In this document: positions 15,945 through 24,150 of the stretch, one piece after another
Layout: every line of letters starts with the position of its first letter
How positions within the stretch are numbered: the stretch's first letter is position 1
Source: CALGFH01 sp036003705
GTDB lineage: Bacteria > Actinomycetota > CALGFH01
Assembly (NCBI GenBank): GCA_036003705.1
Contig: DASYSE010000126.1
Span: forward strand, 1 to 64,000
Direction of reading: 5' to 3'
Length of the DNA: 64,000 nt
Notes under the pieces: model-generated
Told to the model about the DNA's origin: nothing
The model's database searches: none
The model's input: only the letters and a program-made list of their open reading frames with translations
Program-made: the position numbers and the translations under genes

Positions 15945-16781
15945 CTAGCCCGGGCGGGTGCGGCGGTTGCGACGGCGCGACTCCGGGGTGCGGGGTTCCC
16001 AGCGGAACTTGCGGACGGCGACCAGGAGGCCGGCGGCGCCCCAGAGGGCGACGACGGCGAGATGGCCCCAGCGGAACCCGGCGCCGGAGACGAAGGGGTT
16101 GAAGGTCGCCTCCAAGGCGAGGGCGAAATGTTTCACGGGGAACACGGAGCCGATCACCCGGAGCCAGGTGGGTGCGTTGTCGAGGGGGAAGAACAGGTCG
16201 GAGACGAAGGCAACGGGCAGCACGGTGAAGTTGGCGACCGCCGGGGCGGCCTCGCCGTTGGGGATCAGGGCGGCAACGGCCATGCCGAGGGCGCAGAAGC
16301 AGCCCGCGCCCAGCAGCAGGGTCACGACCGCCGCCGGCAGCATCCGCCAGATGAGCTCGACGTCGAACAGGACGACCCCGACCCCGACCATGATCACGGC
16401 GCTGACCACCGAGAACCAGACCGAGGACAGGATCCGGGCGGCCACGTACACCGACGCCGGCAATGGCGTGCCCCTGACCCGCTTGAGGATGCCCATGTCG
16501 CGATTCATCGCCACCCCGGTGGCCAGGCCGGTGTAGCAGGTGGAGACGACCGCGAACGCCAGCAGCCCCGGGGTGAGGAACTGGGCGTAGGGGATGCCGC
16601 CCCGCCCGGCGAGGCGCTGACCGGAGTTCAGCGAGCCGAGCAGGAGCAGGAACATGACCGGGAAGGCGAGCGAGAAGAAGGCCGAGAACGGGTTGCGCAG
16701 GAACAGCTTGTTCTGATGGCGAATCTGTCGCAGGAGCAGCGACCCGGTCGCCGGGCGGCCGGTGCGCGCCTGCACGCTCAC
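15945..16781 (-). CDS. ABC-2 type transporter permease
   Basis: This is a 278-residue membrane protein of the ABC-2 family with about six hydrophobic segments. The start (RQIRHQNKLFLRNPFSAFFS then LAFPVMFLLLLGSL) and a late segment (VLPVAFVSDLFFPLDNAP, WLRVIGSVFPVKH) are typical of DrrB/YadH-like exporters. It overlaps its ATPase by four bases (ATGA at 16778-16781), so both are translated as a unit. The substrate is unknown; drug or lipid export is common for the family. The gene pair interrupts the usual mshA-ybjN neighbourhood. Confidence 0.85.
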   Translation of the reverse strand: MSVQARTGRPATGSLLLRQIRHQNKLFLRNPFSAFFSLAFPVMFLLLLGSLNSGQRLAGRGGIPYAQFLTPGLLAFAVVSTCYTGLATGVAMNRDMGILKRVRGTPLPASVYVAARILSSVWFSVVSAVIMVGVGVVLFDVELIWRMLPAAVVTLLLGAGCFCALGMAVAALIPNGEAAPAVANFTVLPVAFVSDLFFPLDNAPTWLRVIGSVFPVKHFALALEATFNPFVSGAGFRWGHLAVVALWGAAGLLVAVRKFRWEPRTPESRRRNRRTRPG

Positions 16782-17683
16782 CGGTCGCCGCCGGTCAGGC
16801 GCAGGTAGACGTCCTCCAGGGACGGGCGGGTGACGGCCAGGGCCTCCAGCTCGTCGCCCCTGGAGAGAGCCCAGCCGGTCAGGGCGTGGAGGGCGCCGGT
16901 CGGGGACCCGGTGCGCAGGACCACCCGGCCATCCTCGAGCCGCGGCCTGGCCGGCCCGAGCGCCGGCAGGTCGTCGAGGCCGGCGCCGTCAGGGAGCCGG
17001 AAGCTGATCTCGGCCTCGGCGACGTCGCGGCCGCCCAGCGAGGCCGGGCTGCCCTCGGCCACGATCCGCCCGGCGGCCATGATGGCGACCCGGTCGGCCA
17101 GGTTCTGGGCCTCGTCCATGTAGTGGGTGGTGAGCAGGATGGTCTTGCCCAGCGCACGCAGGCTGTCGACCAGCTCCCAGGCGTGCCGCCTGGCCGACGG
17201 GTCGAAGCCGGTGGTGGGCTCGTCGAGGAAGATCAGGTCGGGGTCGCCGACGATGCCGAGGGCGAGGTCGAGCCGGCGCTGCTGGCCACCGGAGAGGGTC
17301 CGGGAGCGGGCGTCGCGCTTGGAGGCCAGCCCGACCAGATCGATCACCTCGGCCGGGCTCCGGGGATGCGGGTAGTAGCTGCCGAACAGGCCGACCAGCT
17401 CGGCGACGGTCAGCTCGCGGTCGATGCCGGCCGACTGCAGCACGATGCCGATGCGCTCCCGGAGGTCGCGCCCGCCCTGCTCCGGGTCGAAGCCGAGCAC
17501 CTCGACCGAGCCGCCGGAGCGACTGCGGTAGCCCTCGAGGACCTCCAGCGTGGTCGTCTTGCCGGCACCGTTCGGTCCCAGCAGGGCGAAGCACTCGCCC
17601 TCGGCCACCTCGAAGCTGACGCCGGCCACCGCCTCGACCGCCCCGTACGCCTTGCGAAGGTCCTTGACCTGGATCGCCGCCAC
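16778..17683 (-). CDS. ABC transporter ATP-binding protein (DrrA-like)
   Basis: This 301-residue ATPase pairs with the ABC-2 permease. Walker A is GPNGAGKTTT, the Q-loop is in IGIVLQSAGIDRELTV, the signature is LSGGQQRRLDLALG, Walker B is LIFLDEPTTGFD, and the switch His is in LLTTHYMDEA. A C-terminal regulatory part follows and ends PSLEDVYLRLTGGDR, as in DrrA-type exporters. The GTG at 17683 has GGGAGG upstream; a longer frame reaching 18031 would cover the promoter side and repeat copy B and looks non-coding. Confidence 0.85.
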   Translation of the reverse strand: MAAIQVKDLRKAYGAVEAVAGVSFEVAEGECFALLGPNGAGKTTTLEVLEGYRSRSGGSVEVLGFDPEQGGRDLRERIGIVLQSAGIDRELTVAELVGLFGSYYPHPRSPAEVIDLVGLASKRDARSRTLSGGQQRRLDLALGIVGDPDLIFLDEPTTGFDPSARRHAWELVDSLRALGKTILLTTHYMDEAQNLADRVAIMAAGRIVAEGSPASLGGRDVAEAEISFRLPDGAGLDDLPALGPARPRLEDGRVVLRTGSPTGALHALTGWALSRGDELEALAVTRPSLEDVYLRLTGGDR

Positions 17684-17753
17684 GAGCCTCCCTTGGTCAA
17701 TGCAAGAACCCCACTCCCCCCAAAACGGGCTCCCAAGGCCAGCCTCGATCCAG

Positions 17754-17801
17754 GTGGGAAGCTCCGGCTCCCCGCAACCGCCACGCAAGCGCGCCTGTGC
17801 C
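17754..17801 (+). repeat. 49-bp dispersed repeat, copy B
   Basis: This copy lies upstream of the ABC ATPase and in front of ybjN, in the same orientation as copy A at 15721. Together the two flank the ABC exporter gene pair. Confidence 0.7.
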
Positions 17802-17831
17802 TTGGTCCGTCTCAACTGTAGTCTCGGGGGT

Positions 17832-18335
17832 GTGAACAGACGACCCGAGCCGGAAGAGTCGCGGGCGGCCGCGGTGGCGGCGGTGGAAGCGTTCGTCGCC
17901 GATGCCGGCGTGGCCGCCGAGGAGCTGGGCGACGGGCGCTGGTTCCTGCGCCTGGCCGGCGAGCGCAAGCTCGGGATCGGCGTCCACCTGGCCATCGGCG
18001 ACCGTACCCTGCGGGTGGAGTCGTTCTTCATGCGAGCCCCCGAGGAACAGCAGGAGCGGCTCTACCGGGACCTGCTGCTGCGCCAGGCGACCAGCTACGT
18101 GCTCCGGTTCACCCTCGACGAGGCCGGCGACCTGTTCCTGGTCGGCCAGGTCCCGCTGCGGGCGGTCACCCCGGAGGAGGTCGATCGGGTGGTCGGCTCG
18201 GTCCTCGATCTCGCCGATGCCGCCTATTTGCCCGCGGTGGAGATTGGGTTCGCATCGAGCATTGCAGCCGAAAAAGCGTGGCGGGCGCGCCTGGCCGAGG
18301 GTTCGGCGCGTTCACCAGAAATTCCATCGAAGTAA
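17832..18335 (+). CDS. YbjN domain-containing protein
   Basis: This 167-residue protein is a type III secretion chaperone-like/YbjN domain protein. It shows AVAAVEAFVADAGVAAEELG, GRWFLRLAGERKLG, VESFFMRAPEEQQERLYRDL and the closing TPEEVDRVVGSVLDLAD, the typical order. In Mycobacterium the YbjN gene sits between mshA and gpmA, and here it is again between mshA (beyond the ABC insert) and a phosphoglycerate mutase. The role is unknown. The GTG at 17832 follows GGGGGT. The tail after residue 150 is more variable. Confidence 0.85.
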   Translation: MNRRPEPEESRAAAVAAVEAFVADAGVAAEELGDGRWFLRLAGERKLGIGVHLAIGDRTLRVESFFMRAPEEQQERLYRDLLLRQATSYVLRFTLDEAGDLFLVGQVPLRAVTPEEVDRVVGSVLDLADAAYLPAVEIGFASSIAAEKAWRARLAEGSARSPEIPSK

Positions 18336-18386
18336 TTTTACCCGTCTCTACCTGGACATACGCGTCTGACCAGGGGAAACGCCCCC

Positions 18387-18415
18387 TTGACGGGCCTGGT
18401 GCCGCCTTCTAGATT
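18387..18415 (+). promoter_or_regulatory. Near-consensus sigma-70-type promoter
   Basis: TTGACG (18387-18392) and TAGATT (18410-18415) are spaced by exactly 17 bases. It points into a region without coding character that ends in a strong terminator, so it probably drives a non-coding transcript or a regulated leader of apgM. Confidence 0.75.
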
Positions 18416-18421
18416 GCGCTT

Positions 18422-18712
18422 CGCCCCGAGGGGCCGACGCGGTTGGACTGGGAAATCCGGATAGGAGTTCCTGCTAGAAGGGCTGACGGGCCCGGACGGC
18501 GCGTCGCGGACGGCGGGTACGCGCATCCTGCTGCATCGCGGCGAGGTCCAAGCGGCCTCAGGGTCGTAGGACGGGACTCTCTCGAGTCGTGCTCGGGAAG
18601 GCCACGGGAGTTCCTCGGGGCGCCGATGACCCCCAGGGGCCCAATCGGCCGGGAGCAGGCGGGCTTGCCCGCCGGTCAACCGGACGGGGTTCCTGGGGGT
18701 CGTCACTCTTTT
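18422..18712 (+). ncRNA. Probable non-coding RNA or attenuator leader, ~290 nt
   Basis: The segment starts about seven bases after a near-consensus promoter and ends in a strong intrinsic terminator. No frame with coding style or ribosome site is visible. Self-complementary parts include TTGGAC (about 18440) with GTCCAA (about 18549), and the motif GGAGTTCCT occurs near 18465 and again near 18608. It lacks the conserved marks of tmRNA, RNase P RNA, small SRP RNA or 6C RNA. It could be a stand-alone RNA or a leader that controls read-through into apgM, 64 bases beyond the terminator. Confidence 0.6.
18625..18712 (+). terminator. Long nested intrinsic terminator before apgM
   Basis: GATGACCCCCAGG (18625-18637) pairs with CCTGGGGGTCGTC (18692-18704), and inside it GGCGGGC (18658-18664) pairs with GCCCGCC (18667-18673). 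ACTCTTTT follows. This is one of the most convincing intrinsic terminators in the window. Confidence 0.8.
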
Positions 18713-18776
18713 CGCCCCAGCCGCCTGCGGCCCGTAGACTCGCACCAAGTGTCCGCTGCAGCCCACGGAGGCGCCC

Positions 18777-19988
18777 ATGTCGCTCACCACCGATTCCGTT
18801 GTGACCGAGATGGCCAGGCCGGAGGGCAAGAAGGCGCTCCTGTTGGTGATGGACGGTCTCGGCGGCTACCGGACCGCCGAGCGGGGCTCGGAGCTGACCG
18901 AGGCCGCCACCCCCAACCTCGACCGGCTGGCCGGCGAGGGTTCCCTCGGCCTGCATGACCCGGTCACCCGGGGCATCACCCCCGGGTCCGGCGCCGGCCA
19001 CCTGGGCCTGTTCGGCTACGACCCGCTGGCCTACGAGATCGGCCGGGGCGCCCTCTCGGCGGCCGGCATCGGCTTCGAGCTCCAGCCCGGCGACGTGGCC
19101 GCCCGGATCAACTTCTGCACCCTCGCCCCAGACGGGAACGTCGCCGACCGCCGGGCCGGACGGCTCCCCACCGAGGAGGCGGCCGGCATCTGCGCGCTGC
19201 TGATGCGCGAGGTCCGCCTGGAAGGGGTCGAGTTCTTCCTCCAGCCCGAGCGGGAGCACCGCGGCCTGCTGGTGCTGCGCGGGCAGGGCCTGGACCGGGA
19301 CCTGACCGACACCGACCCGCAGCGCGAGGGCGTGCCGCCGCTGGAACCGCAGGCCCGCTCGCCCGAGGCCACCCGGACCGCCGAGCTGGTCAAGCGCCTG
19401 CTCGACCAGGCCCGCTCCCTGCTCGCCGACCGCGAGCGCGGCAACTTCCTGCTCCTGCGCGGCTTCGACAGCGTCAAGGAGCTGCCGAGCTTCCCGGACC
19501 GCTACCAGGTCAGGGCGCTGGCCATCGCCGCCTACCCGATGTACGTCGGCATCTCGCGGCTGCTCGGCTTCCAGACCCACCAGGTCGACGGGGCCGCCCC
19601 CGAGGAGGTCGACGCCCTGGCCGAGCTGCTGCCAGCCCACGATTTCGTGTTCATGCACATCAAGAAGACCGACTCGGCCGGTGAGGACGGCGACTTCGAG
19701 CGCAAGGTCGCCGCCATCGAGGAGGTCGACTCGCTCGTCCCGCGGATGCTGGACGCCGGGGTCGACGTCCTGGCCGTCACCGGCGACCACTCCACCCCGG
19801 CCCAGATGGCCGCCCACTCCTGGCACCCGGTCCCTGTGCTGCTGTGGGGCGGCACCGCCGCCGCCGACGGCCTGCCCGGCTTCGACGAGGTCAACTGCCG
19901 CCAGGGGTCGCTCGGCCGCTTCGAGGCCAAGCATCTCCTGCCCCAGCTGCTCGCCGCCGCCGGACGCCTGGCCAAGTACGGCGCCTGA
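18777..19988 (+). CDS. apgM: ApgM-type 2,3-bisphosphoglycerate-independent phosphoglycerate mutase
   Basis: This 403-residue enzyme belongs to the alkaline-phosphatase superfamily, archaeal-type phosphoglycerate mutase branch. It interconverts 3- and 2-phosphoglycerate with two metal ions. Visible parts are LLLVMDGLGGYRTAE (metal Asp), TPNLDRLAGEGSLGL, TPGSGAGHLGLFGYDP (family mark), FVFMHIKKTDSAGEDGDF and DVLAVTGDHSTPAQM (metal residues), and SWHPVPVLLWGG. At this place behind mshA and ybjN, mycobacteria carry the unrelated gpmA. The ATG at 18777 follows GGAGGCGCCC. Its own leader carries the ncRNA/terminator described above. Confidence 0.85.
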   Translation: MSLTTDSVVTEMARPEGKKALLLVMDGLGGYRTAERGSELTEAATPNLDRLAGEGSLGLHDPVTRGITPGSGAGHLGLFGYDPLAYEIGRGALSAAGIGFELQPGDVAARINFCTLAPDGNVADRRAGRLPTEEAAGICALLMREVRLEGVEFFLQPEREHRGLLVLRGQGLDRDLTDTDPQREGVPPLEPQARSPEATRTAELVKRLLDQARSLLADRERGNFLLLRGFDSVKELPSFPDRYQVRALAIAAYPMYVGISRLLGFQTHQVDGAAPEEVDALAELLPAHDFVFMHIKKTDSAGEDGDFERKVAAIEEVDSLVPRMLDAGVDVLAVTGDHSTPAQMAAHSWHPVPVLLWGGTAAADGLPGFDEVNCRQGSLGRFEAKHLLPQLLAAAGRLAKYGA

Positions 19989-20040
19989 CCTCATCGGCTC
20001 AAGAGGGTGAGACCAGTGGCGGGCCGCGCAGTTGGGGGGG

Positions 20041-20067
20041 TTCGGGGGGGAGGACTCCCCCCCCGAA
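20041..20067 (+). terminator. Hairpin after apgM
   Basis: TTCGGGGGGG and CCCCCCCCGAA (one unpaired base) form a G/C-run stem around AGGACT about 55 bases after the apgM stop. Confidence 0.6.
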
Positions 20068-20126
20068 TGAACCGGGCCGGCGGGTGATGCAGCCGGGCCA
20101 TGAAGCGAGAGAGAGGACCTCAACCG

Positions 20127-20870
20127 GTGAAGGGCGTCATCCTTGCAGGGGGCACAGGATCTCGGCTGCATCCGCTGACCCGCATCACCAACAAGCACCT
20201 GCTGCCGATCTACGACCGGCCGATGGTCACCTATGCCATCGAGACGCTGGTCTCGGCCGGCATCACCGAGCTCATGCTGGTCACCGGCGGCACCCACGCC
20301 GGCGAGTTCCTGCGCCTGCTCGGCAACGGCCACGAATACGGCATCGACCGGCTGCTCTACGCCTACCAGGAACGGCCGGGCGGCATCGCCGAGGCCCTCG
20401 GACTGACCGAGCGCTTCGTCGACGGCGACAGGGTCGTGGTGATGCTGGCCGACAACGTGGTCGAGCGCAGCCTGCGGCCGGCCGTGGCCAACTTCCTGGC
20501 CCAGGAGTCGGGCGCCCGCATCGTCCTGGCCCGCATCGACGACCCGGCCCACCTGCGCCACCTGGGCGTGCCGGAGCTGGACACCGACGGCCGGGTCGTC
20601 CGCATCCACGAGAAGCCCGACGACCCACCGAGCAGCTACGTGGTCACCGGCATCTACTTCTACGACGAGCACGTCTTCGACGTGATCCCGACCCTGCAAC
20701 CGTCGGGCCGGGGCGAGCTCGAGATCACCGACGTGAACAACTCGTACGTCGAGCGCCGGTCGATGCAGTACGACGTCCTCGACGGCTTCTGGGGCGACGC
20801 CGGCGAGTCGATCGACGCCTACTACGAGGTCAACGACTTCGTCCGCGTCCACGGCGCCAACAAGGGCTGA
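20127..20870 (+). CDS. Sugar nucleotidyltransferase (RmlA/glucose-1-phosphate thymidylyltransferase-like)
   Basis: This 247-residue enzyme has the nucleotidyltransferase fold. The nucleotide loop is KGVILAGGTGSRLHPLTRIT, with the NKHLLPIYDRPMV that marks RmlA-type enzymes. The metal-site Asp lies in VVVMLADNVVE, and the sugar contacts are in VTGIYFYDEHVF and LEITDVNNSYVER. It is shorter than standard RmlA (about 290), lacking the C-terminal allosteric helices, as in the short actinobacterial forms. It would make a dTDP- or UDP-hexose; no rmlBCD genes are near. The GTG at 20127 is chosen because it begins the strand directly; a longer start at 20100 is possible. Confidence 0.8.
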   Translation: MKGVILAGGTGSRLHPLTRITNKHLLPIYDRPMVTYAIETLVSAGITELMLVTGGTHAGEFLRLLGNGHEYGIDRLLYAYQERPGGIAEALGLTERFVDGDRVVVMLADNVVERSLRPAVANFLAQESGARIVLARIDDPAHLRHLGVPELDTDGRVVRIHEKPDDPPSSYVVTGIYFYDEHVFDVIPTLQPSGRGELEITDVNNSYVERRSMQYDVLDGFWGDAGESIDAYYEVNDFVRVHGANKG

Positions 20871-20951
20871 AACGTCTGTATTGTGCGTCACCGGGTCCTG
20901 GTGCGGTAGAACCTTGCGCCGATGCTTCCGCACCCGAGGAGTGTGCCGCTC

Positions 20952-21962
20952 GTGGCAGTCGCCGGACCAACCCTGATCTCCGGGATCGTCGCCAACGACA
21001 AATGGTTGACACGGTTCCGGATGATCCTGGTCGCCATGCTCGGCGGGGCCGTCCTCGGCATCGCCTGCCTGGCCTTCTACACCAGCTTCGAGGCGATCCG
21101 CAGCTACGCGGTCCGCTCCCAGGGCATCGCCCCCGAGCACGGCTGGGCCGTGCCCCTGCTGGTCGACTCCTTCATCGTGGTCGCCACCGGCGCCGACCTG
21201 TGGTTCACCACCACCAAGCAGCGCCGTGCCTGGTGGGAGGCGTGGTGGCCGAAGCTGCTGCTGGCCGGCGCCGCCGGGGTCAGCTTCGTGCTCAACGTCG
21301 CCCATGCCGAGCCGTCCTGGGCCGCCCGCGGGGTCGCCGCCATCCCGCCGGCCGCCCTCGTGCTCGGGGTCGAGCTGCTGATGATGGTGCTGCGGCGGGC
21401 CACCACCATCCGCGCCGCGCGCCTCCAGGCCGAGGCCGAGGCGGCGCAGGAGGCGGCCATGTCGGCTCCCCTGGCCAGGATCCAGATCGAGGCCATGCGC
21501 CGGCCCCGCCGCCCAGACACCACGCTGACCGCCGGCCCCGCCGCCCCGACCGCGAGGCCCGCGGGGACCGAGGCACGGGCCGGAGCGCTGCCCCGGCCGA
21601 TGGTGCAACGACCGGCGGTGGCCCCCGAACGGGAGCAGGGGCGGCTGCCGGCGGACACCTTCAAGCAGGCGGTCGCGGCGGCAAAGGGCGACGAGGGACG
21701 GCCGCGACGCCGGCAGGCCCCCTACATGGTCGCCGCCGCCATCCTGGACGAGCAGGCCGACGCCGACTCGCTGGGCCCCGCCGAGCTGGTGGAGGCGATG
21801 GCCGCCCGCGGCGTCAACGTCGGCCTGTCCACCGCCCAGGCGCTCCTGCGCGAGCTGCGGCCACCCCTCTCGCCCCGGCTGTCCACCCGACGGCCCAGCC
21901 GCGAGCCACGCTCGACCCGCGTCGACAACGGCGGCGGCCGCCCAGCCCCCCGCCCCCGCTAG
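20952..21962 (+). CDS. DUF2637 membrane protein
   Basis: This protein of about 336 residues has four hydrophobic segments in its first 170 residues (for example MILVAMLGGAVLGIACLAFY and LLVDSFIVVATGADLWFT), which form a DUF2637 domain. An Ala/Gln-rich helix and a disordered linker follow, and then a globular part near the C terminus (YMVAAAILDEQADADSLGP, VGLSTAQALLRELR) that resembles a winged helix. DUF2637 proteins are mostly known from actinomycete plasmids and integrative elements. The GTG at 20952 has GAGGAG ten bases upstream; an ATG at 20922 lacks one. It stands alone. Confidence 0.7.
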   Translation: MAVAGPTLISGIVANDKWLTRFRMILVAMLGGAVLGIACLAFYTSFEAIRSYAVRSQGIAPEHGWAVPLLVDSFIVVATGADLWFTTTKQRRAWWEAWWPKLLLAGAAGVSFVLNVAHAEPSWAARGVAAIPPAALVLGVELLMMVLRRATTIRAARLQAEAEAAQEAAMSAPLARIQIEAMRRPRRPDTTLTAGPAAPTARPAGTEARAGALPRPMVQRPAVAPEREQGRLPADTFKQAVAAAKGDEGRPRRRQAPYMVAAAILDEQADADSLGPAELVEAMAARGVNVGLSTAQALLRELRPPLSPRLSTRRPSREPRSTRVDNGGGRPAPRPR

Positions 21963-22099
21963 GCCCGGCCGGCCCGGCGGTTCAGCCGGGACGGAGAACC
22001 TCGAGACCGATCAGGGCAAGCTTGGATTGCCGAGACCGGTCGCTATCGGTCAAGCTGGGCAGGACGTTGGCGGGGGAGGGTCATGGGGAGGCTGTGCCC

Positions 22100-22618
22100 G
22101 TGGTCTATCTCGTGCGTCACGCCCACGCCGGCAGGAAATCGGAGTGGCAGGGCCCAGACCGGGCCAGGCCGCTGTCGGCGGAAGGACGCATGCAGGCCCT
22201 CGGGCTGATCGACCGGCTACGCGACCACCGGGTGCGCCGCGTGCTCTCCAGCCCGGCCGAGCGCTGCCTGCAGACGGTCGAGCCGCTGGCCGGCCGGCTC
22301 GGACTGGCGGTGGAGCCGAGCGACGCCCTCGGGGTCGACGGGTCGGCGGCCGGCGTGCTGGAGCTGCTGGCCAGCCCGGGCCTGCACCAGACGGTACTGT
22401 GCACCCATGGCGAGATCATCGGCGAGGTGTTCGACCGGCTACGGGACGTCGGTATCGAGCTGTCGGACCAGCCCCGGTGGCCCAAGGGCTCGATCTGGGT
22501 CATCGGCCACGACGGCGGCCAGGCCTGGAAGGGCAGCTACCTGAGGCCGCTGTCGGTGCCGGCCGCCGGGTCCCCGTGGGCCACGGTGACGCCGGGGAGC
22601 AAGGAGGACGCGGGATGA
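22100..22618 (+). CDS. SixA-like histidine phosphatase
   Basis: This 172-residue protein is a small histidine phosphatase. The catalytic RHA motif is VVYLVRHAHAGRKSEWQGPD, the second Arg lies in RRVLSSPAERCLQTVEPL, and the late His in TVLCTHGEII. The short form resembles SixA, which removes phosphate from phosphohistidine proteins, but substrates vary in the family. The GTG at 22100 is eight bases after GGGGAGG. Its stop codon overlaps the start of the CYTH-CHAD gene (ATGA), which implies shared translation and a role in phosphate or polyphosphate handling. Confidence 0.8.
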   Translation: MVYLVRHAHAGRKSEWQGPDRARPLSAEGRMQALGLIDRLRDHRVRRVLSSPAERCLQTVEPLAGRLGLAVEPSDALGVDGSAAGVLELLASPGLHQTVLCTHGEIIGEVFDRLRDVGIELSDQPRWPKGSIWVIGHDGGQAWKGSYLRPLSVPAAGSPWATVTPGSKEDAG

Positions 22619-24102
22619 AGGAGCGAGAGGCGAAGCTGGCCGTGCCGGTCGCCTTCGACCTGCCAGAGCTTGGCGGCCCCGACGACGACTTCCTGGCCGA
22701 ACCTCAGGCACCGAGGCGGCTGCGGACCACCTACTACGACACCCCCGATCTCCGGCTGGCCCGCTGGGGTGTCAGCCTGCGACACCGGCCAGGCGAGGGC
22801 TGGACGGTGAAGCTGCCCGAGGGCCAGGACGGGGTCCTGCTCGTCCGCGGTGAGCACGTCTTCCAGGGCGACGCCCGCAAGCCGCCGGCCGAGGCCGTGG
22901 CGCTGGTGCGGGCGTTCGTGCGCACCGCCCAGCTGTCGCCGGCGGTGCGCATGCGCACCCTGCGCCACCCCGTCGAGTTGCGCGACCCCGCCGGCGGACG
23001 GCTGGCCGAGCTGGTCGACGACCAGGTGCAGGTGCTGGACGGCCGCCGGATCGTTGGCCGTTTCCGCGAGATCGAGGTCGAGCTGGCCGAGGAGGCCGAC
23101 CCCGGCGTGCTCGACCAGGTGCTGGACCGGCTGTTCCAGGCCGGAGCCCAGGCGGCCGAGCCGACCCCCAAGTACCTGCGCGCGCTCGGCGGCCGCGAGC
23201 GCGCGCTCGGCCCCGAGGTCGTCGAGCTGGAGGTGGACGCCGAGGCCACCGTGGAGGCACTGCTCCGCCACGACCTCGCCGCCAGCACCCTGCGGCTGTT
23301 CCGGCACGAGGCCGGGGTCCGGATCGGCGAGGACCCGGAGGCGGTGCATCAGGCCAGGGTGGCCACCCGCCGGGTGCGGTCCACCCTGCGGACCTTCTCG
23401 AGCCTGCTCGAACCGGAGTGGACCGACCCGCTCCGCGACGAGCTCAAGTGGCTGGCCGACCTGCTCGGCGCCGTCAGGGACGCAGACGTGCTGCTGGCCC
23501 GGTTCCAGCAGCACCTGGCGGCCCTGCCGGCCGCCGACGCCAAGGCCGGTTCCCGGCTGCTGGCCGGCCTGGTCGAGCAGCGCGAGACCGCCCGCCGGCG
23601 GCTGCTGCCCGGCATGGCCGAGCCCCGCTACGCCGCCCTGCTCGACGGCCTGGTCGCGGCCGCGGCCGCGCCGGTGCTGCTGCCAGGGACCGACCGTCCG
23701 GCCGCCGAGGTGATGCCGGCGCTGGTCGCCAAGCCGTGGAAGAGGCTGCGCAAGGCGGTGAAGCAGGCCGGCGGCGACCCGCCCGACGACCAGCTCCACC
23801 AGATCCGCATCCGGGCCAAGCGCGCCCGCTACGCCGCCGAGGCGGTCGAGCCGGTGATCGGCAACCCGGCCGAGCGGTTCGCCGACGCCGCCGCCGACCT
23901 CCAGGGTGTGCTCGGCGACCACCACGACGCGGTCGTCGGCGAGCAGTGGCTGCGACAGGCCGCCGCCTCGGCCAGGCGCGACGCCGCGCTTCTGGCCGGG
24001 CTGCTGATCGCCGCCGAGCGGGCCAGTGCCGCCGCCTCCCGCGACGCCTGGCGGTCGGTCTGGAACGCGCTCGACCGCAAGAAGCTGCGTGCATGGCTGT
24101 GA
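22615..24102 (+). CDS. CYTH and CHAD domain protein
   Basis: This 495-residue protein joins a CYTH domain (about 1-190) to a CHAD domain (about 205-490). The CYTH part shows EREAKLAVPVAF (the E-x-E/K start), TTYYDTPDLRLARWGVSLRH and FREIEVELAEE; the tunnel of basic and acidic residues hydrolyses triphosphate or binds metal-triphosphate in relatives. The CHAD part shows EAVHQARVATRRVRSTLRTF, LGAVRDADVLLARF and LHQIRIRAKRARYAAEAVEP, conserved His and Arg/Lys helices that bind polyphosphate. It overlaps the SixA-like gene and stands next to a DUF202 gene and the Pho regulon. Confidence 0.9.
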   Translation: MKEREAKLAVPVAFDLPELGGPDDDFLAEPQAPRRLRTTYYDTPDLRLARWGVSLRHRPGEGWTVKLPEGQDGVLLVRGEHVFQGDARKPPAEAVALVRAFVRTAQLSPAVRMRTLRHPVELRDPAGGRLAELVDDQVQVLDGRRIVGRFREIEVELAEEADPGVLDQVLDRLFQAGAQAAEPTPKYLRALGGRERALGPEVVELEVDAEATVEALLRHDLAASTLRLFRHEAGVRIGEDPEAVHQARVATRRVRSTLRTFSSLLEPEWTDPLRDELKWLADLLGAVRDADVLLARFQQHLAALPAADAKAGSRLLAGLVEQRETARRRLLPGMAEPRYAALLDGLVAAAAAPVLLPGTDRPAAEVMPALVAKPWKRLRKAVKQAGGDPPDDQLHQIRIRAKRARYAAEAVEPVIGNPAERFADAAADLQGVLGDHHDAVVGEQWLRQAAASARRDAALLAGLLIAAERASAAASRDAWRSVWNALDRKKLRAWL

Positions 24103-24150
24103 GCCGACCGCCCCGGACCAGCCGTCCAGCGTCCGCGGCATGCTGAAGCG

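Noticed and set aside
16129..16144. TGTTTCACGGGGAACA as a second parS site
   Set aside because: It has two mismatches in the core CACGTG half and lies inside a permease coding sequence, so chance is likely.
18422..18712. tmRNA, RNase P RNA or SRP RNA for the ncRNA region
   Set aside because: The conserved sequences of these RNAs (for example GAGGAAAGTCC of RNase P, the tRNA-like ends of tmRNA, GGAAG-type SRP loop context) are missing.
18558..21608. Very long open reading frame on the minus strand (over 1000 codons)
   Set aside because: It lies antisense to apgM and the nucleotidyltransferase gene, which have clear motifs, and its translation is His/Gly/Gln-rich low complexity. Such frames are a by-product of high GC.
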